A DNA stretch of 10,718 nucleotides from JBEKSX01 sp049516635 (GCA_049516635.1 JBEKSX010000100.1:1-10718); one strand, 5' to 3'; positions 1 through 6,822 are shown, counted from the stretch's first letter. Made by a program: numbers and translations. Notes: generated from the sequence alone by a model not told the origin.

Positions 1-146
1 ATGTAATTATCGTTAAGAGTTGTGAGTGTGGTTTGCAGGTCATAGGACTTGATAGATATACCATCAGCATGAAAAGACTCAATTCTTAAGAGAATGATTA
101 AAACTGTAATACTTAAGGTTAGCAGATGCGTTTTTTTCAAATTCAT
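1..146 (-). CDS. Exported protein, N-terminal fragment (continues past the window start)
   Basis: An ATG at 146-144 opens a minus-strand frame with no stop to the window edge, giving 48 visible residues. The protein begins MNLKKTHLLTLSITVLI, a basic n-region followed by a hydrophobic core of about 15 residues. A plausible signal-peptidase site lies after FHA at about residue 27, followed by DGISIKSYDLQ. This is a good Sec signal peptide, so the product is predicted to be exported. A purine-rich stretch, GGGGAAAG, lies just upstream of the ATG and could serve as the ribosome binding site. The gene is divergent from clpC. Nothing in the visible part identifies a family, so no function is proposed. 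Confidence 0.6.
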   Translation of the reverse strand, partial: MNLKKTHLLTLSITVLIILLRIESFHADGISIKSYDLQTTLTTLNDNY

Positions 147-378
147 TTCACTTTCCCCGAATGAATATTATGTGTGTTTATTTAATGTTAGATATATAAC
201 TAAATTAGTGATATGTATCTAATTATTAAACACAAATTTGTTAATCTACATCTATGAATTTTTCATAGGTCATAAATTATAGCCTTGATTTATGCAGTGT
301 AATGTATTATATTTGTATTTGAGTTTATTATACTATCCCTTCCCAATGGCGGGGAGTGTACATAAAATGTTTAAAACT

Positions 379-399
379 CTCCCCCTTAGCAAGGGGGAG
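379..399. repeat. Perfect hairpin CTCCCCCTT-AGC-AAGGGGGAG
   Basis: The arms at 379-387 and 391-399 are perfect 9-base inverted complements around a 3-base AGC loop. A second hairpin follows at once: CTCCCGA at 402-408 pairs with TCGGGAG at 414-420. The pair then runs into GGGGGT at 424-429. It is not followed by a T-run in either direction, so it looks like a dispersed repeat rather than a terminator. A related hairpin with the same arm type lies at 469-512. Confidence 0.75.
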
Positions 400-468
400 T
401 ACTCCCGATGAAGTCGGGAGGGAGGGGGTCAGAATTTACTCTTTGTCATTTTGACAGTTTAATGGCTG

Positions 469-512
469 TCTCCCCTTAGCAGCCTGCCCGCCTGTGTGCG
501 GGAAAGGGGAGA
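469..512. repeat. Palindrome TCTCCCCTT...AAGGGGAGA with a second palindrome in its loop
   Basis: The arms at 469-477 and 504-512 are perfect 9-base complements and closely resemble the hairpin at 379-399. The short AGC loop of that copy is replaced here by about 26 bases. These contain a complete small hairpin, CCCGC (487-491) and GCGGG (498-502). The loop insert matches the 24-bp mini-repeat found at 519-541 and, inverted, at 574-597. Confidence 0.7.
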
Positions 513-597
513 AACGGTAGCCAGCCCGCCTCAAGCGGGAAGCCGAGAGGGGTTCAAAAAATGGATTCCCGCCTTCCCGTCAAAGACCGGGCAGGCT
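481..597. repeat. Three copies of a 24-bp mini-palindrome AGCCTGCCCG-N7/8-CGGGAA
   Basis: Copy a is at 481-504 (plus orientation). Copy b is at 519-541 (plus, with AGCCAGCCCG and a one-base-shorter centre). Copy c is at 574-597 (minus orientation). The flanks AGCCTGCCCG and CGGGAA are conserved while the 7-8 central bases differ. Copies a and c each lie in the loop of a larger palindrome: 469-512, and the pair ATTCCCGC at 565-572 with GCGGGAAT at 598-605. Confidence 0.65.
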
Positions 598-605
598 GCG
601 GGAAT
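565..605. repeat. Palindrome ATTCCCGC...GCGGGAAT
   Basis: The arms at 565-572 and 598-605 are perfect 8-base complements. The loop holds the inverted copy of the AGCCTGCCCG mini-repeat. The outer arms resemble the ATTCCC-N-GGGAAT class of dispersed bacterial repeats known from Neisseria (dRS3). This is a similarity of pattern only. Confidence 0.6.
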
Positions 606-608
606 GAC

Positions 609-734
609 AAGTAGTCACTACTAAGTAGTGACTACTTAAGAGGTCGAAAAATGGCGATTCCGGCATTCCTGACTACTTGAGACTACTTTAAGTAGTGGGG
701 GTGTACCCATAGTGCTCTTTGACATTTTGGCAAA
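609..734. repeat. Palindrome-armed tandem module, copy with AGTAGT/ACTACT arms
   Basis: The 5' arm at 609-637 is a perfect 14-base inverted repeat around one central base, and each half is itself palindromic. The core, TCGAAAAATGGCGATTC, is at 644-660. The 3' arm at 671-696 reads GACTACTT, GA, then ACTACTT-t-AAGTAGT. GGGGGT follows at 697-702 and TTTGACATTTTGGCAAA at 718-734. The same order of elements, with different arm sequence, recurs at 751-870. Confidence 0.7.
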
Positions 735-750
735 GGATATGTTCTGAAAA

Positions 751-870
751 GGTAACTAAGTTACCCTAACTTAAAAGCTCAAAAAATGCTGATTCAGGTG
801 AGTTTTGGTAACTTGAGGTAACTTCAAGTTACCCGGGGGTCTCAAATGAAGTGTTTGACATTTTGGCAAA
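751..870. repeat. Palindrome-armed tandem module, copy with GGTAAC/GTTACC arms
   Basis: The 5' arm GGTAACT-a-AGTTACC is at 751-765. The core CTCAAAAAATGCTGATTC is at 778-795. The 3' arm at 807-833 reads GGTAACTT, GA, then GGTAACTT-c-AAGTTACC. GGGGGT is at 835-840 and TTTGACATTTTGGCAAA at 854-870. Core, GGGGGT and the 17-base tail match the module at 609-734. The arm letters differ but remain self-complementary. Confidence 0.7.
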
Positions 871-948
871 CGGGATTTAAGATTGGAACCATGTTTTGTT
901 TATTATTAAGGGGCTCGTAATTCCATTGAGTGGCTTTTGTATCTATAA

Positions 949-970
949 TTTTTCTTGCATTTTTCTTGCA
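949..970. repeat. Two tandem copies of TTTTTCTTGCA
   Basis: The 11-base unit occurs perfectly at 949-959 and 960-970, about 93 bases before the clpC start codon. The period is close to one DNA helical turn, so both copies would face the same side of the helix. It could be a regulator binding site for clpC or simple slippage. It does not match the CtsR operator of Firmicutes. Confidence 0.5.
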
Positions 971-1062
971 TTGTAAATAGCTCAATATTAGGCTAATTTC
1001 GTGTATTATGAAACTAATAATTTTCATAAATTGTTGAATTATTATAATTAAACAACTATAAA

Positions 1063-2427
1063 ATGGACAGTAACTTTTCAAATAGAGTACAGGACGTGAT
1101 AAGACTGAGCAGGGAAGAAGCTATTCGGCTGGGTCATGATTACATCGGTACCGAACACCTCTTGCTGGGTATAATCCGCGAGGGTGAAGGTATCGCTATT
1201 AAGATCTTCCAGAATCTTGGGAAGGATATATCTAAGATCAAGAAAGCTGTCGAAGATACTGTCAGACAATCAGGCGCTACGCTTACTGTGGGGAATATAC
1301 CACTGACCAAGCAGGCTGAGAAGGTCCTAAAAATAACTTATTTAGAAGCAAAAATATTTAAATCGGATGTAATTGGGACTGAACATCTTCTGCTTTCTAT
1401 ATTGAGGGAAGACGATAATCTTGCCTCGCAGATATTACAGCAGTTCGGAATAACTTATGAGGTCGTAAAAGAAGAATTAACAAATATTTTAAGCGGGAAG
1501 TCTTCCGCACCACCGCAGAGAAGCTCACCCGAAAAGAAACCCGACAGGTCCAAAACACCCGTTCTGGATAATTTTGGCAGAGACCTGACCAAACTTGCGG
1601 CAGAAGATAAGCTTGACCCCATTGTCGGCAGGGAAAAAGAGATAGAAAGAGTTGCCCAGGTCCTCAGCAGAAGGAAAAAGAACAACCCTGTGCTCATCGG
1701 AGAGCCGGGAGTAGGCAAGACTGCAATAGCTGAAGGTCTTGCTATAAGGATTATACAGAAAAAAGTTTCACGGGTACTGCATGACAAAAGAGTTGTAACA
1801 TTAGACCTTGCTTCTCTTGTTGCTGGTACAAAGTACCGCGGCCAGTTCGAAGAGAGAATGAAAGCGGTAATGAACGAGCTTGAAAAAGCAAGGGACGTTA
1901 TCCTTTTTATCGATGAGCTTCATACAATAGTGGGAGCCGGCGGTGCTTCGGGTTCACTCGATGCATCTAACATATTTAAGCCAGCTCTTGCAAGGGGTGA
2001 CCTGCAGTGCATCGGTGCAACCACTCTCGATGAATACAGGCAGTATATCGAAAAAGACGGTGCGCTGGACAGGAGATTCCAGAAAATAATTATCGATCCG
2101 ACGACCGAAGACGAGACGATAAAGATATTGATGAACATCAAGTATAAATATGAAGAGCATCATAATGTAAAATATACCGATGCAGCCATCCTGGCAGCGG
2201 TGAAGCTGAGTTCGAGATACATCACAGACAGATACCTGCCTGATAAGGCTATCGATGTCATGGATGAGGCGGGTTCCAGGGTACACCTTTCGAACATTGT
2301 GGTCCCTGAAATTGTTCTCAAGCTGGAACAGGAGATAGAGGGTATAAAACTGCAGAAGAACCAGGTTGTAAAGAACAGAACTTCGAAGAAGCAGCGAAGC
2401 TCCGTGACGAGGAAAAGAGATTATTAA
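1063..2427 (+). CDS. clpC: ATP-dependent Clp protease ATP-binding subunit ClpC, N-terminal part (frameshifted)
   Basis: ClpC is a hexameric AAA+ unfoldase that feeds substrates to the ClpP peptidase in the cytoplasm. This frame gives the N-domain with two Clp-N repeats (about residues 5-75 and 80-145) and the first ATPase domain. Walker A is GEPGVGKT (213-220), Walker B is VILFIDELH (279-287) and the DRRF arginine finger is at 336-339. The ATG at 1063 places MDSNFSNRVQDVIRLSREEA at the usual family start. No Shine-Dalgarno is visible. From codon 438 or 439 the frame leaves family sequence, giving NRTSKKQRSS and stopping at 2427. The expected continuation of the UVR-like middle domain, QNFEEAAKLRDEEKRLL, lies in another frame from 2376. 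Joined, the two parts give about 835 residues, normal for ClpC. The single break may be a sequencing or assembly error, or a true mutation. Confidence 0.93.
   Translation: MDSNFSNRVQDVIRLSREEAIRLGHDYIGTEHLLLGIIREGEGIAIKIFQNLGKDISKIKKAVEDTVRQSGATLTVGNIPLTKQAEKVLKITYLEAKIFKSDVIGTEHLLLSILREDDNLASQILQQFGITYEVVKEELTNILSGKSSAPPQRSSPEKKPDRSKTPVLDNFGRDLTKLAAEDKLDPIVGREKEIERVAQVLSRRKKNNPVLIGEPGVGKTAIAEGLAIRIIQKKVSRVLHDKRVVTLDLASLVAGTKYRGQFEERMKAVMNELEKARDVILFIDELHTIVGAGGASGSLDASNIFKPALARGDLQCIGATTLDEYRQYIEKDGALDRRFQKIIIDPTTEDETIKILMNIKYKYEEHHNVKYTDAAILAAVKLSSRYITDRYLPDKAIDVMDEAGSRVHLSNIVVPEIVLKLEQEIEGIKLQKNQVVKNRTSKKQRSSVTRKRDY
2371..2381 (+). other. clpC: Frameshift site within clpC
   Basis: The first frame reads AAG AAC AGA ACT from 2371. 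Family sequence resumes with CAG AAC TTC at 2376, so one base is missing relative to an intact gene. Inserting a C (giving KNQNF) or a G (giving KEQNF) restores it. The bases 2372-2381 are a tandem AGAAC-AGAAC, a plausible place for an indel. A weak stem, CTTCG (2381-2385) with CGAAG (2395-2399), follows. Confidence 0.85.
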
Positions 2428-3569
2428 ACGATCTCGACCAGGCAAAGGTCGAGTGGGAAGTACAGTCGCAGAGCATCGTGCACGAAGTGACCGAGGAGAA
2501 CGTTGCTGACGTTGTTTCGATGATGACGGGCATCCCGGTACATCGTGTTGCGCAGTCTGAATCAGAGAAGCTTGTCCATATGGAAGATGAGCTCAAGAAA
2601 TTTATAATCGGACAGGATGAAGCGATCGAAAAATTATCGAAAGCTATCCGCAGAACAAGGGCAGGATTGAAAGATCCTAACAGGCCGATCGGTTCATTCG
2701 TATTCCTGGGTCCTACAGGTGTAGGCAAGACTGAAATGGCTAAAGTACTTGCAAGATTCTTATTCGACAGCGATGATGCATTGATCAGGATAGATATGAG
2801 CGAATATATGGAGAAGTTCAATGTATCCAGGCTCGTCGGGGCTCCTCCCGGTTATGTGGGCTACGAAGAAGGCGGACAGCTGACCGAGAAGGTCAGACGA
2901 AAACCGTATTCGGTAGTGCTCCTTGATGAAATAGAAAAAGCACATCCGGATATTTACAATATACTCCTGCAGGTTCTGGATGACGGCATATTGACTGACA
3001 GCCTGGGAAGAAGAGTGGATTTCAAGAATACGATCCTCATCATGACATCGAATATCGGAACGAAGGATATTAAATCGATAGGTACGTTCGGGTTCGGCAA
3101 TGTCGAGAACAAGGATAGGTACAACAAGATGAAATCAACCATCGAAGATTCTGTGAAGAAGGTTTTCAGTCCGGAGTTTCTTAACAGGATAGATGACCTG
3201 ATAACGTTCAAACAATTGACCAGGGAAGATATATATAAGATAATCGATATTGCCACAAAGCAGCTTCTCGAAAGGATCTTCGCGATGGGCATAAGCTTTG
3301 AGTTCACGAATGAAGCGAGGGAATTTTTATCCCTCAAGGGTTATGACCCGTTGTTCGGAGCGAGACCTCTCAGGCGGGCTGTGCAGAGATATATCGAGGA
3401 CCCAGTCTCCGAGGAGATACTGAAGGGCAAGTTCAAGGACGGCTCGAAGATCGTGGTAAAATACAAAGAAGGAGCCGATGAGCTGATCTTCGAAGATTCA
3501 ACACAGCCGGAAAAGACTGATGCTGTAGAGAACGTTGAACCGCAAACTCATGATAATAAAAATATTTAG
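2376..3569 (+). CDS. clpC: ClpC, C-terminal part (second ATPase domain, in shifted frame)
   Basis: This is the continuation of ClpC in the frame set by 2376. An isolated reading frame could start at GTG 2478, but family sequence begins at CAG 2376 with QNFEEAAKLRDEEKRL, the rest of the middle domain. The segment VTEENVADVVSMMTGIPV then leads into the second AAA+ domain. It has Walker A GPTGVGKT, pore-loop segment GAPPGYVGYEEGG, Walker B VVLLDEIEKAH and sensor region TSNIG. The GFG after TSNIG may belong to the ClpP-docking loop. The D2 small domain ends with GYDPLFGARPLRRAVQRYIED. The protein ends in an acidic tail at TAG 3567-3569, 20 bases before a terminator. All catalytic motifs are intact, so there is no decay apart from the one shift. 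Confidence 0.9.
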   Translation, partial: QNFEEAAKLRDEEKRLLNDLDQAKVEWEVQSQSIVHEVTEENVADVVSMMTGIPVHRVAQSESEKLVHMEDELKKFIIGQDEAIEKLSKAIRRTRAGLKDPNRPIGSFVFLGPTGVGKTEMAKVLARFLFDSDDALIRIDMSEYMEKFNVSRLVGAPPGYVGYEEGGQLTEKVRRKPYSVVLLDEIEKAHPDIYNILLQVLDDGILTDSLGRRVDFKNTILIMTSNIGTKDIKSIGTFGFGNVENKDRYNKMKSTIEDSVKKVFSPEFLNRIDDLITFKQLTREDIYKIIDIATKQLLERIFAMGISFEFTNEAREFLSLKGYDPLFGARPLRRAVQRYIEDPVSEEILKGKFKDGSKIVVKYKEGADELIFEDSTQPEKTDAVENVEPQTHDNKNI

Positions 3570-3589
3570 ATAACGGATAATGAAATTAA

Positions 3590-3622
3590 ATCCCGGTTGA
3601 GTATTCAGCCGGGATTTTCTTT
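3590..3622 (+). terminator. Rho-independent terminator of clpC
   Basis: An 11-bp stem, ATCCCGGTTGA (3590-3600) with TCAGCCGGGAT (3605-3615), contains one G-T wobble and closes on a GTAT tetraloop. TTTCTTT follows directly. It starts 20 bases after the clpC stop codon. Confidence 0.88.
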
Positions 3623-3818
3623 AGGGTATAATAAACAATAAATTAATGGAACAAATAAAGAGGCAGATAGAGTTCATATATAAAGTAAAGATTGCGGTTT
3701 CCTGATGTTAACTAAATATGATAATATATTATTTTAAATTAAATCGAGGAGAAATTAAAGATAAAACATTATTACAGCTTCCAATAAAGCACCCCATTTA
3801 TGGGGTTAGTTAAATTAA

Positions 3819-3842
3819 CCCGGTTCATTCATGTGGGCCGGG
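3819..3842 (-). terminator. Probable hemW operon terminator hairpin
   Basis: CCCGG and CCGGG arms (3819-3823 and 3838-3842) enclose a 14-base loop. Reading the minus strand it lies 27 bases after the hemW stop and runs into TTAATTT. On the plus strand it is followed by ATTTATTTTATT, so it may work in both directions. The T-tract is weaker than that of the clpC terminator. Confidence 0.55.
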
Positions 3843-3869
3843 ATTTATTTTATTATTAAGATTTGTAAA

Positions 3870-4991
3870 TTAAAAGTAGGAAGCGATTATTTCATCACAG
3901 ACGGCATAACCCTTTGGCGTGAGCCTGATGAAATCATCATCGATCGATGCAAATCCATTCTTTGTCAATAATTCGAGAGTGTTCGAATATTTTTCCCGGA
4001 AATCGATATTATAAGTTTTATTGAATATCTTAAAATTAATACCCTTGCTCCTGAGACCCAGGAATATGTATTCATATACTGAAGTATCCGTATCGATATA
4101 TTCGATTAGATCGTAGGAATTCTGCCCGGTTGTGATTCTTTTTATATAGTCTTCAATGTTTCTTACATTGAGCCAGCGGTAATTATCGATATATGACGCT
4201 GCCGAAGCGCCGAATCCAATATACTCTTCGTGCATCCAGTATTTCAGATTGTGCCTGCATTCAAAACCCGGTTTTGCATAATTTGATATCTCGTACTGGA
4301 TATAGCCGCAATCGTTTAAATACTTCATTGTATGGTCATACATTTCTCTTTCGATTTCATTATCGGCACTTTTCACTTTATTTTTTTTCAACATGGTATA
4401 AAGGGGTGTCCCTTCTTCGAAGATGAGGGAGTAAGCGGAAATGTGCTGTGTATCGAGGGAAACCGCTTTCTCAAGATTATATTTCCAGCTGTCCTGTGAT
4501 TGTCCCGGGATAGCGAATATCAGGTCGAGATTGATGTTTGAAAAACCGGAATCCATCGCGTCGGTTATAGAATTCACTGCTTCAGTACTGTTATGAATAC
4601 GTGTCAGGAATTTCAGCTCGGCATCTATGAATGATTGGACACCGAAACTGATCCTGTTTACGGGAAGTTTTTTGAACTCTTTCAGTTTTTTTCTGTCAAG
4701 TGTACCCGGGTTTGCTTCGATGGTTATTTCGGAATCATCGGAAATATTTAATGAGTGAAAAAGAACTTCGAATAGTGATGCAAGTTCATCATAAGAGAGC
4801 AGTGAGGGTGTTCCGCCGCCTATGAAGATCGTATCGAATTTTCTTTCACCCAGTAATGAAGAACGTTCCCTGATTTCTTTTGAAATGCTATCGAGATATT
4901 CTTCTTTCAGTGAATGGTTTGTGATGGAATAAAAATCACAGTAGATACATTTAGTATCGCAGAAAGGTATGTGTATGTATATGCCGGACAC
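3870..4991 (-). CDS. hemW: Heme chaperone HemW (radical SAM, HemN-like)
   Basis: HemW is a radical SAM protein related to the oxygen-independent coproporphyrinogen III oxidase HemN but thought to act in heme trafficking. The 373-residue length fits HemW. The 4Fe-4S motif CDTKCIYC (Cys11, Cys15, Cys18) is followed by DF. HemN has a further cysteine there, so CX3CX2C-X-F supports HemW over HemN. Other radical SAM motifs are GGGTPS (58-63), EANPGT (92-97) and NRISFGVQS (112-120). The C-terminal HemN_C-like part contains HNLKYW and GFGASAASY. The start is GTG at 4991-4989. An AGG eight bases upstream overlaps the stop of the signal peptidase gene, only 9 bases away, which suggests translational coupling. 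It is the last gene of the lepA-lepB-lepB-hemW operon. Many genomes annotate such genes as HemN, so that name may be met too. Confidence 0.92.
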   Translation of the reverse strand: MSGIYIHIPFCDTKCIYCDFYSITNHSLKEEYLDSISKEIRERSSLLGERKFDTIFIGGGTPSLLSYDELASLFEVLFHSLNISDDSEITIEANPGTLDRKKLKEFKKLPVNRISFGVQSFIDAELKFLTRIHNSTEAVNSITDAMDSGFSNINLDLIFAIPGQSQDSWKYNLEKAVSLDTQHISAYSLIFEEGTPLYTMLKKNKVKSADNEIEREMYDHTMKYLNDCGYIQYEISNYAKPGFECRHNLKYWMHEEYIGFGASAASYIDNYRWLNVRNIEDYIKRITTGQNSYDLIEYIDTDTSVYEYIFLGLRSKGINFKIFNKTYNIDFREKYSNTLELLTKNGFASIDDDFIRLTPKGYAVCDEIIASYF

Positions 4992-5000
4992 GAGATTAAC

Positions 5001-5897
5001 CTATCTTAATAATTTTCCGATCCTGTCGATCCTTACAGATGCAACAAGATCCGGAAATTGTGACCAGGGTATATTGGAATCCCATGACCAGTAAGTGATA
5101 AGCGCTTTGCCGATGATGTTCTCGCGAGGTACAAATCCCCAGAAACGGCTGTCGAGACTGTTATCCCGGTTATCACCCATCATGAAATAATAATTGTGTT
5201 CAACGATGTATTGTGTTTGCGTTACTCCGTCTATTTTGATCGAGCCGTCCTTCAATAACTGGGGATTATGACCTTCACGCTTAATGAAGGTATCCCATTT
5301 TTCATAATCTCCTTTATTAAGAGTGATAACATCTCCTTTACGCGGTACGACCAGCGGACCGTAATTATCCTCGTTCCATCCGCTGCCTTTGGGGAATATG
5401 CTTGCATTGGGAGTTTCAGCGGGCATTAAATGTGAGGTGAATTTAGAGCCTGGCGGGTTTTGGAATAAAATTCCGTTAACACTTAGCGCTTTATTGATGA
5501 TACGGATAGTATCGCCTGGTTGGCCGATCACCCGTTTCAGATACTGAACGAATACAGGATGGACTTCTTCTCTGTTACCCGGGAACTCGAAATTCACAAC
5601 ATCGCCTCTTTTGGGCTCGGAAATTGCCGGAAGGCGGAAGTAGGGCAGGCGTACATCTGTGAACGGAATCGTCCTGGGCGAACTGGGTCCGTATATGAAC
5701 TGGTTAAAGAACATTTTATCACCAATCAGGATTGTATTTTCCATCGAGCTAGTTGGAGTGCTGTAGCCCTGTATGAAAAATGATTGCAGGAATAGCACAA
5801 CTATCAAGCTGTAGAGAATTGACTTGAATGTGCTGATGAAAGAATTTTCGTTTGTTTTTTTTGCTTTACTTTCGATTCGGCTGCTGTTTTTATTCAT
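5001..5897 (-). CDS. lepB: Signal peptidase I, second tandem copy
   Basis: Type I signal peptidase is a membrane serine protease that removes Sec and Tat signal peptides at the outer face of the inner membrane. There is one N-terminal membrane segment (about residues 22-42) after a basic cytoplasmic leader. The catalytic serine is Ser51 in PTSSMENT and the lysine base is Lys121 in YLKRVIGQPGDT. The C-terminal signature GDNRDNSLDSR is at 241-251. The 298-residue length includes the large insert between these boxes that is usual in Bacteroidota-type LepB. About half of the residues match the neighbouring copy by eye, so the pair is an old tandem duplication. The serine is preceded by Ser here and by Gly in the other copy. 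ATG 5897 follows the upstream stop by 34 bases, and hemW starts 9 bases after this gene ends. Confidence 0.95.
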   Translation of the reverse strand: MNKNSSRIESKAKKTNENSFISTFKSILYSLIVVLFLQSFFIQGYSTPTSSMENTILIGDKMFFNQFIYGPSSPRTIPFTDVRLPYFRLPAISEPKRGDVVNFEFPGNREEVHPVFVQYLKRVIGQPGDTIRIINKALSVNGILFQNPPGSKFTSHLMPAETPNASIFPKGSGWNEDNYGPLVVPRKGDVITLNKGDYEKWDTFIKREGHNPQLLKDGSIKIDGVTQTQYIVEHNYYFMMGDNRDNSLDSRFWGFVPRENIIGKALITYWSWDSNIPWSQFPDLVASVRIDRIGKLLR

Positions 5898-5931
5898 CCG
5901 GTTAAATTCATATTTTATTAATTATAAAAAA

Positions 5932-6822
5932 TCACTTTATCGTTCTTGCTATTCTGTTCCAGCGTATAGTTTTCACAAGGTCTGTAAATTTGGAGAAGGG
6001 AATATTTGAATCCCATGACCAGTAGATTATGAGGGCTTCACCGACAAGATTATCTTTAGGTACAAATCCCCAGAACCTGCTGTCGAGACTGTTATTCCGG
6101 TTATCGCCCATCATGAAATAATAATCACGCTGTACGGTATATTCGTAAGTCTCTTTGTCATCTATCATTATTTTATTATTTTCCGTAATCCTGGGAGTAT
6201 GTTCTTCTTTTAATATAAACATCTTCCATGCATTAAAATTATCCGGGCTCAGATTAATTACATCACCTTCTTTAGGTACTCTTAAAGGACCGTAATTATC
6301 TTGGTTCCATCCGCTTCCTGGGGGAAAAATTCTTTGCTCAACGATGCCCACTTTGTTGATTCTTGTGTCAAACTTTGATAAAGGTGGATTTGGAAAAACC
6401 TGCCGGTTCACATATAATACTTGATTTATTATCTGTACTGTATCGCCGGGCTCACCTATACACCTTTTTATATACATTGTAACTTCTTTTGACTCTAATT
6501 CGTCCCTGTTCCCCGGAAAATCAAACACTACCACATCACCCTTATGCGGTTCCTTTAATGCAGGAAATCTGAAATAAGGTATGCGTAAATCAGTAAACGG
6601 TAAATTTCTCGGGGTGGTGGCGCCGTAGACAAATTTGTTTACAAGGAGGAAGTCACCGATAAGCAAAGTTTCTTCCATCGAGCCAGTCGGGATCCTGTAA
6701 GCCTCTATAAAAAAAATTTTAAGGAAGATTGCTGCGATTACAGCATACAGCAGGGCGTCAAATAATTCTTTTGATTTAGATTTCTTTCTTTTATTCGCCT
6801 TGCTTACTGCTTCTTTTTTCAT
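5932..6822 (-). CDS. lepB: Signal peptidase I, first tandem copy
   Basis: This is the paralogue of the adjacent gene and also appears fully active. A Lys-rich leader of about 20 residues precedes a single membrane segment (about 20-40). Ser48 lies in the classical PTGSMEET motif and Lys119 in YIKRCIGEPGDT. The signature GDNRNNSLDSR is at 239-249. It ends FTDLVKTIRWNRIARTIK, aligned with the end of the other copy. It has the canonical Gly before the catalytic Ser, so it is the better candidate for the housekeeping enzyme. That is inference. The gene follows lepA by 60 bases. A lepA-lepB pair is a common arrangement across bacteria. Confidence 0.95.
   Translation of the reverse strand: MKKEAVSKANKRKKSKSKELFDALLYAVIAAIFLKIFFIEAYRIPTGSMEETLLIGDFLLVNKFVYGATTPRNLPFTDLRIPYFRFPALKEPHKGDVVVFDFPGNRDELESKEVTMYIKRCIGEPGDTVQIINQVLYVNRQVFPNPPLSKFDTRINKVGIVEQRIFPPGSGWNQDNYGPLRVPKEGDVINLSPDNFNAWKMFILKEEHTPRITENNKIMIDDKETYEYTVQRDYYFMMGDNRNNSLDSRFWGFVPKDNLVGEALIIYWSWDSNIPFSKFTDLVKTIRWNRIARTIK

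Larger units (their letters stand above)
147..1062. other. Long intergenic region between divergent genes, holding a palindromic repeat cluster
   Basis: This 916-base stretch has no credible gene on either strand. Positions 147-350 are AT-rich and would carry the promoter of the minus-strand gene. Positions 379-870 are a dense cluster of palindromes and tandem modules, listed separately. Positions 871-1062 are AT-rich again and must contain the clpC promoter. A TATAAT lies at 1043-1048, 14 bases before the clpC ATG, but no convincing -35 box stands at the right distance, so I do not call it a promoter. Confidence 0.7.
3570..3869. other. Convergent intergenic region between clpC and hemW
   Basis: Besides the terminators at each end, this AT-rich stretch contains a small hairpin, ACCCCAT-TT-ATGGGGT (3791-3806). 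An imperfect inverted repeat, GGGTTA with TAACCC, overlaps its right edge. GAGGAGA at 3746-3752 looks like a ribosome binding site but no start codon stands at a usable distance on the plus strand. I see no gene here. Confidence 0.6.

Noticed and set aside
379..870. CRISPR array or IS element in the repeat cluster
   Set aside because: The repeats are not of uniform length with unique spacers, no cas or transposase gene is near, and the units are hairpin modules of different kinds.
842..1081. Minus-strand 79-codon reading frame overlapping the clpC start
   Set aside because: Low-complexity, AT-driven sequence (many Ile, Lys, Asn) with no family features. It runs into the repeat cluster and overlaps the certain start of clpC.
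2365..2400. Programmed -1 ribosomal frameshift in clpC as the main explanation
   Set aside because: There is no canonical X-XXY-YYZ heptamer and the downstream stem is only 5 bp. ClpC is not known to use frameshifting, so an error or mutation is more likely.
1954..2445. Minus-strand 163-codon frame opposite clpC
   Set aside because: An antisense shadow of the conserved first ATPase domain, with no motif or ribosome binding site.
3646..3705. Tiny plus-strand frame (19 residues) and an isolated GAGGAGA at 3746-3752
   Set aside because: The frame has no ribosome binding site, and the purine-rich motif has no start codon at a workable distance. Neither supports a gene.
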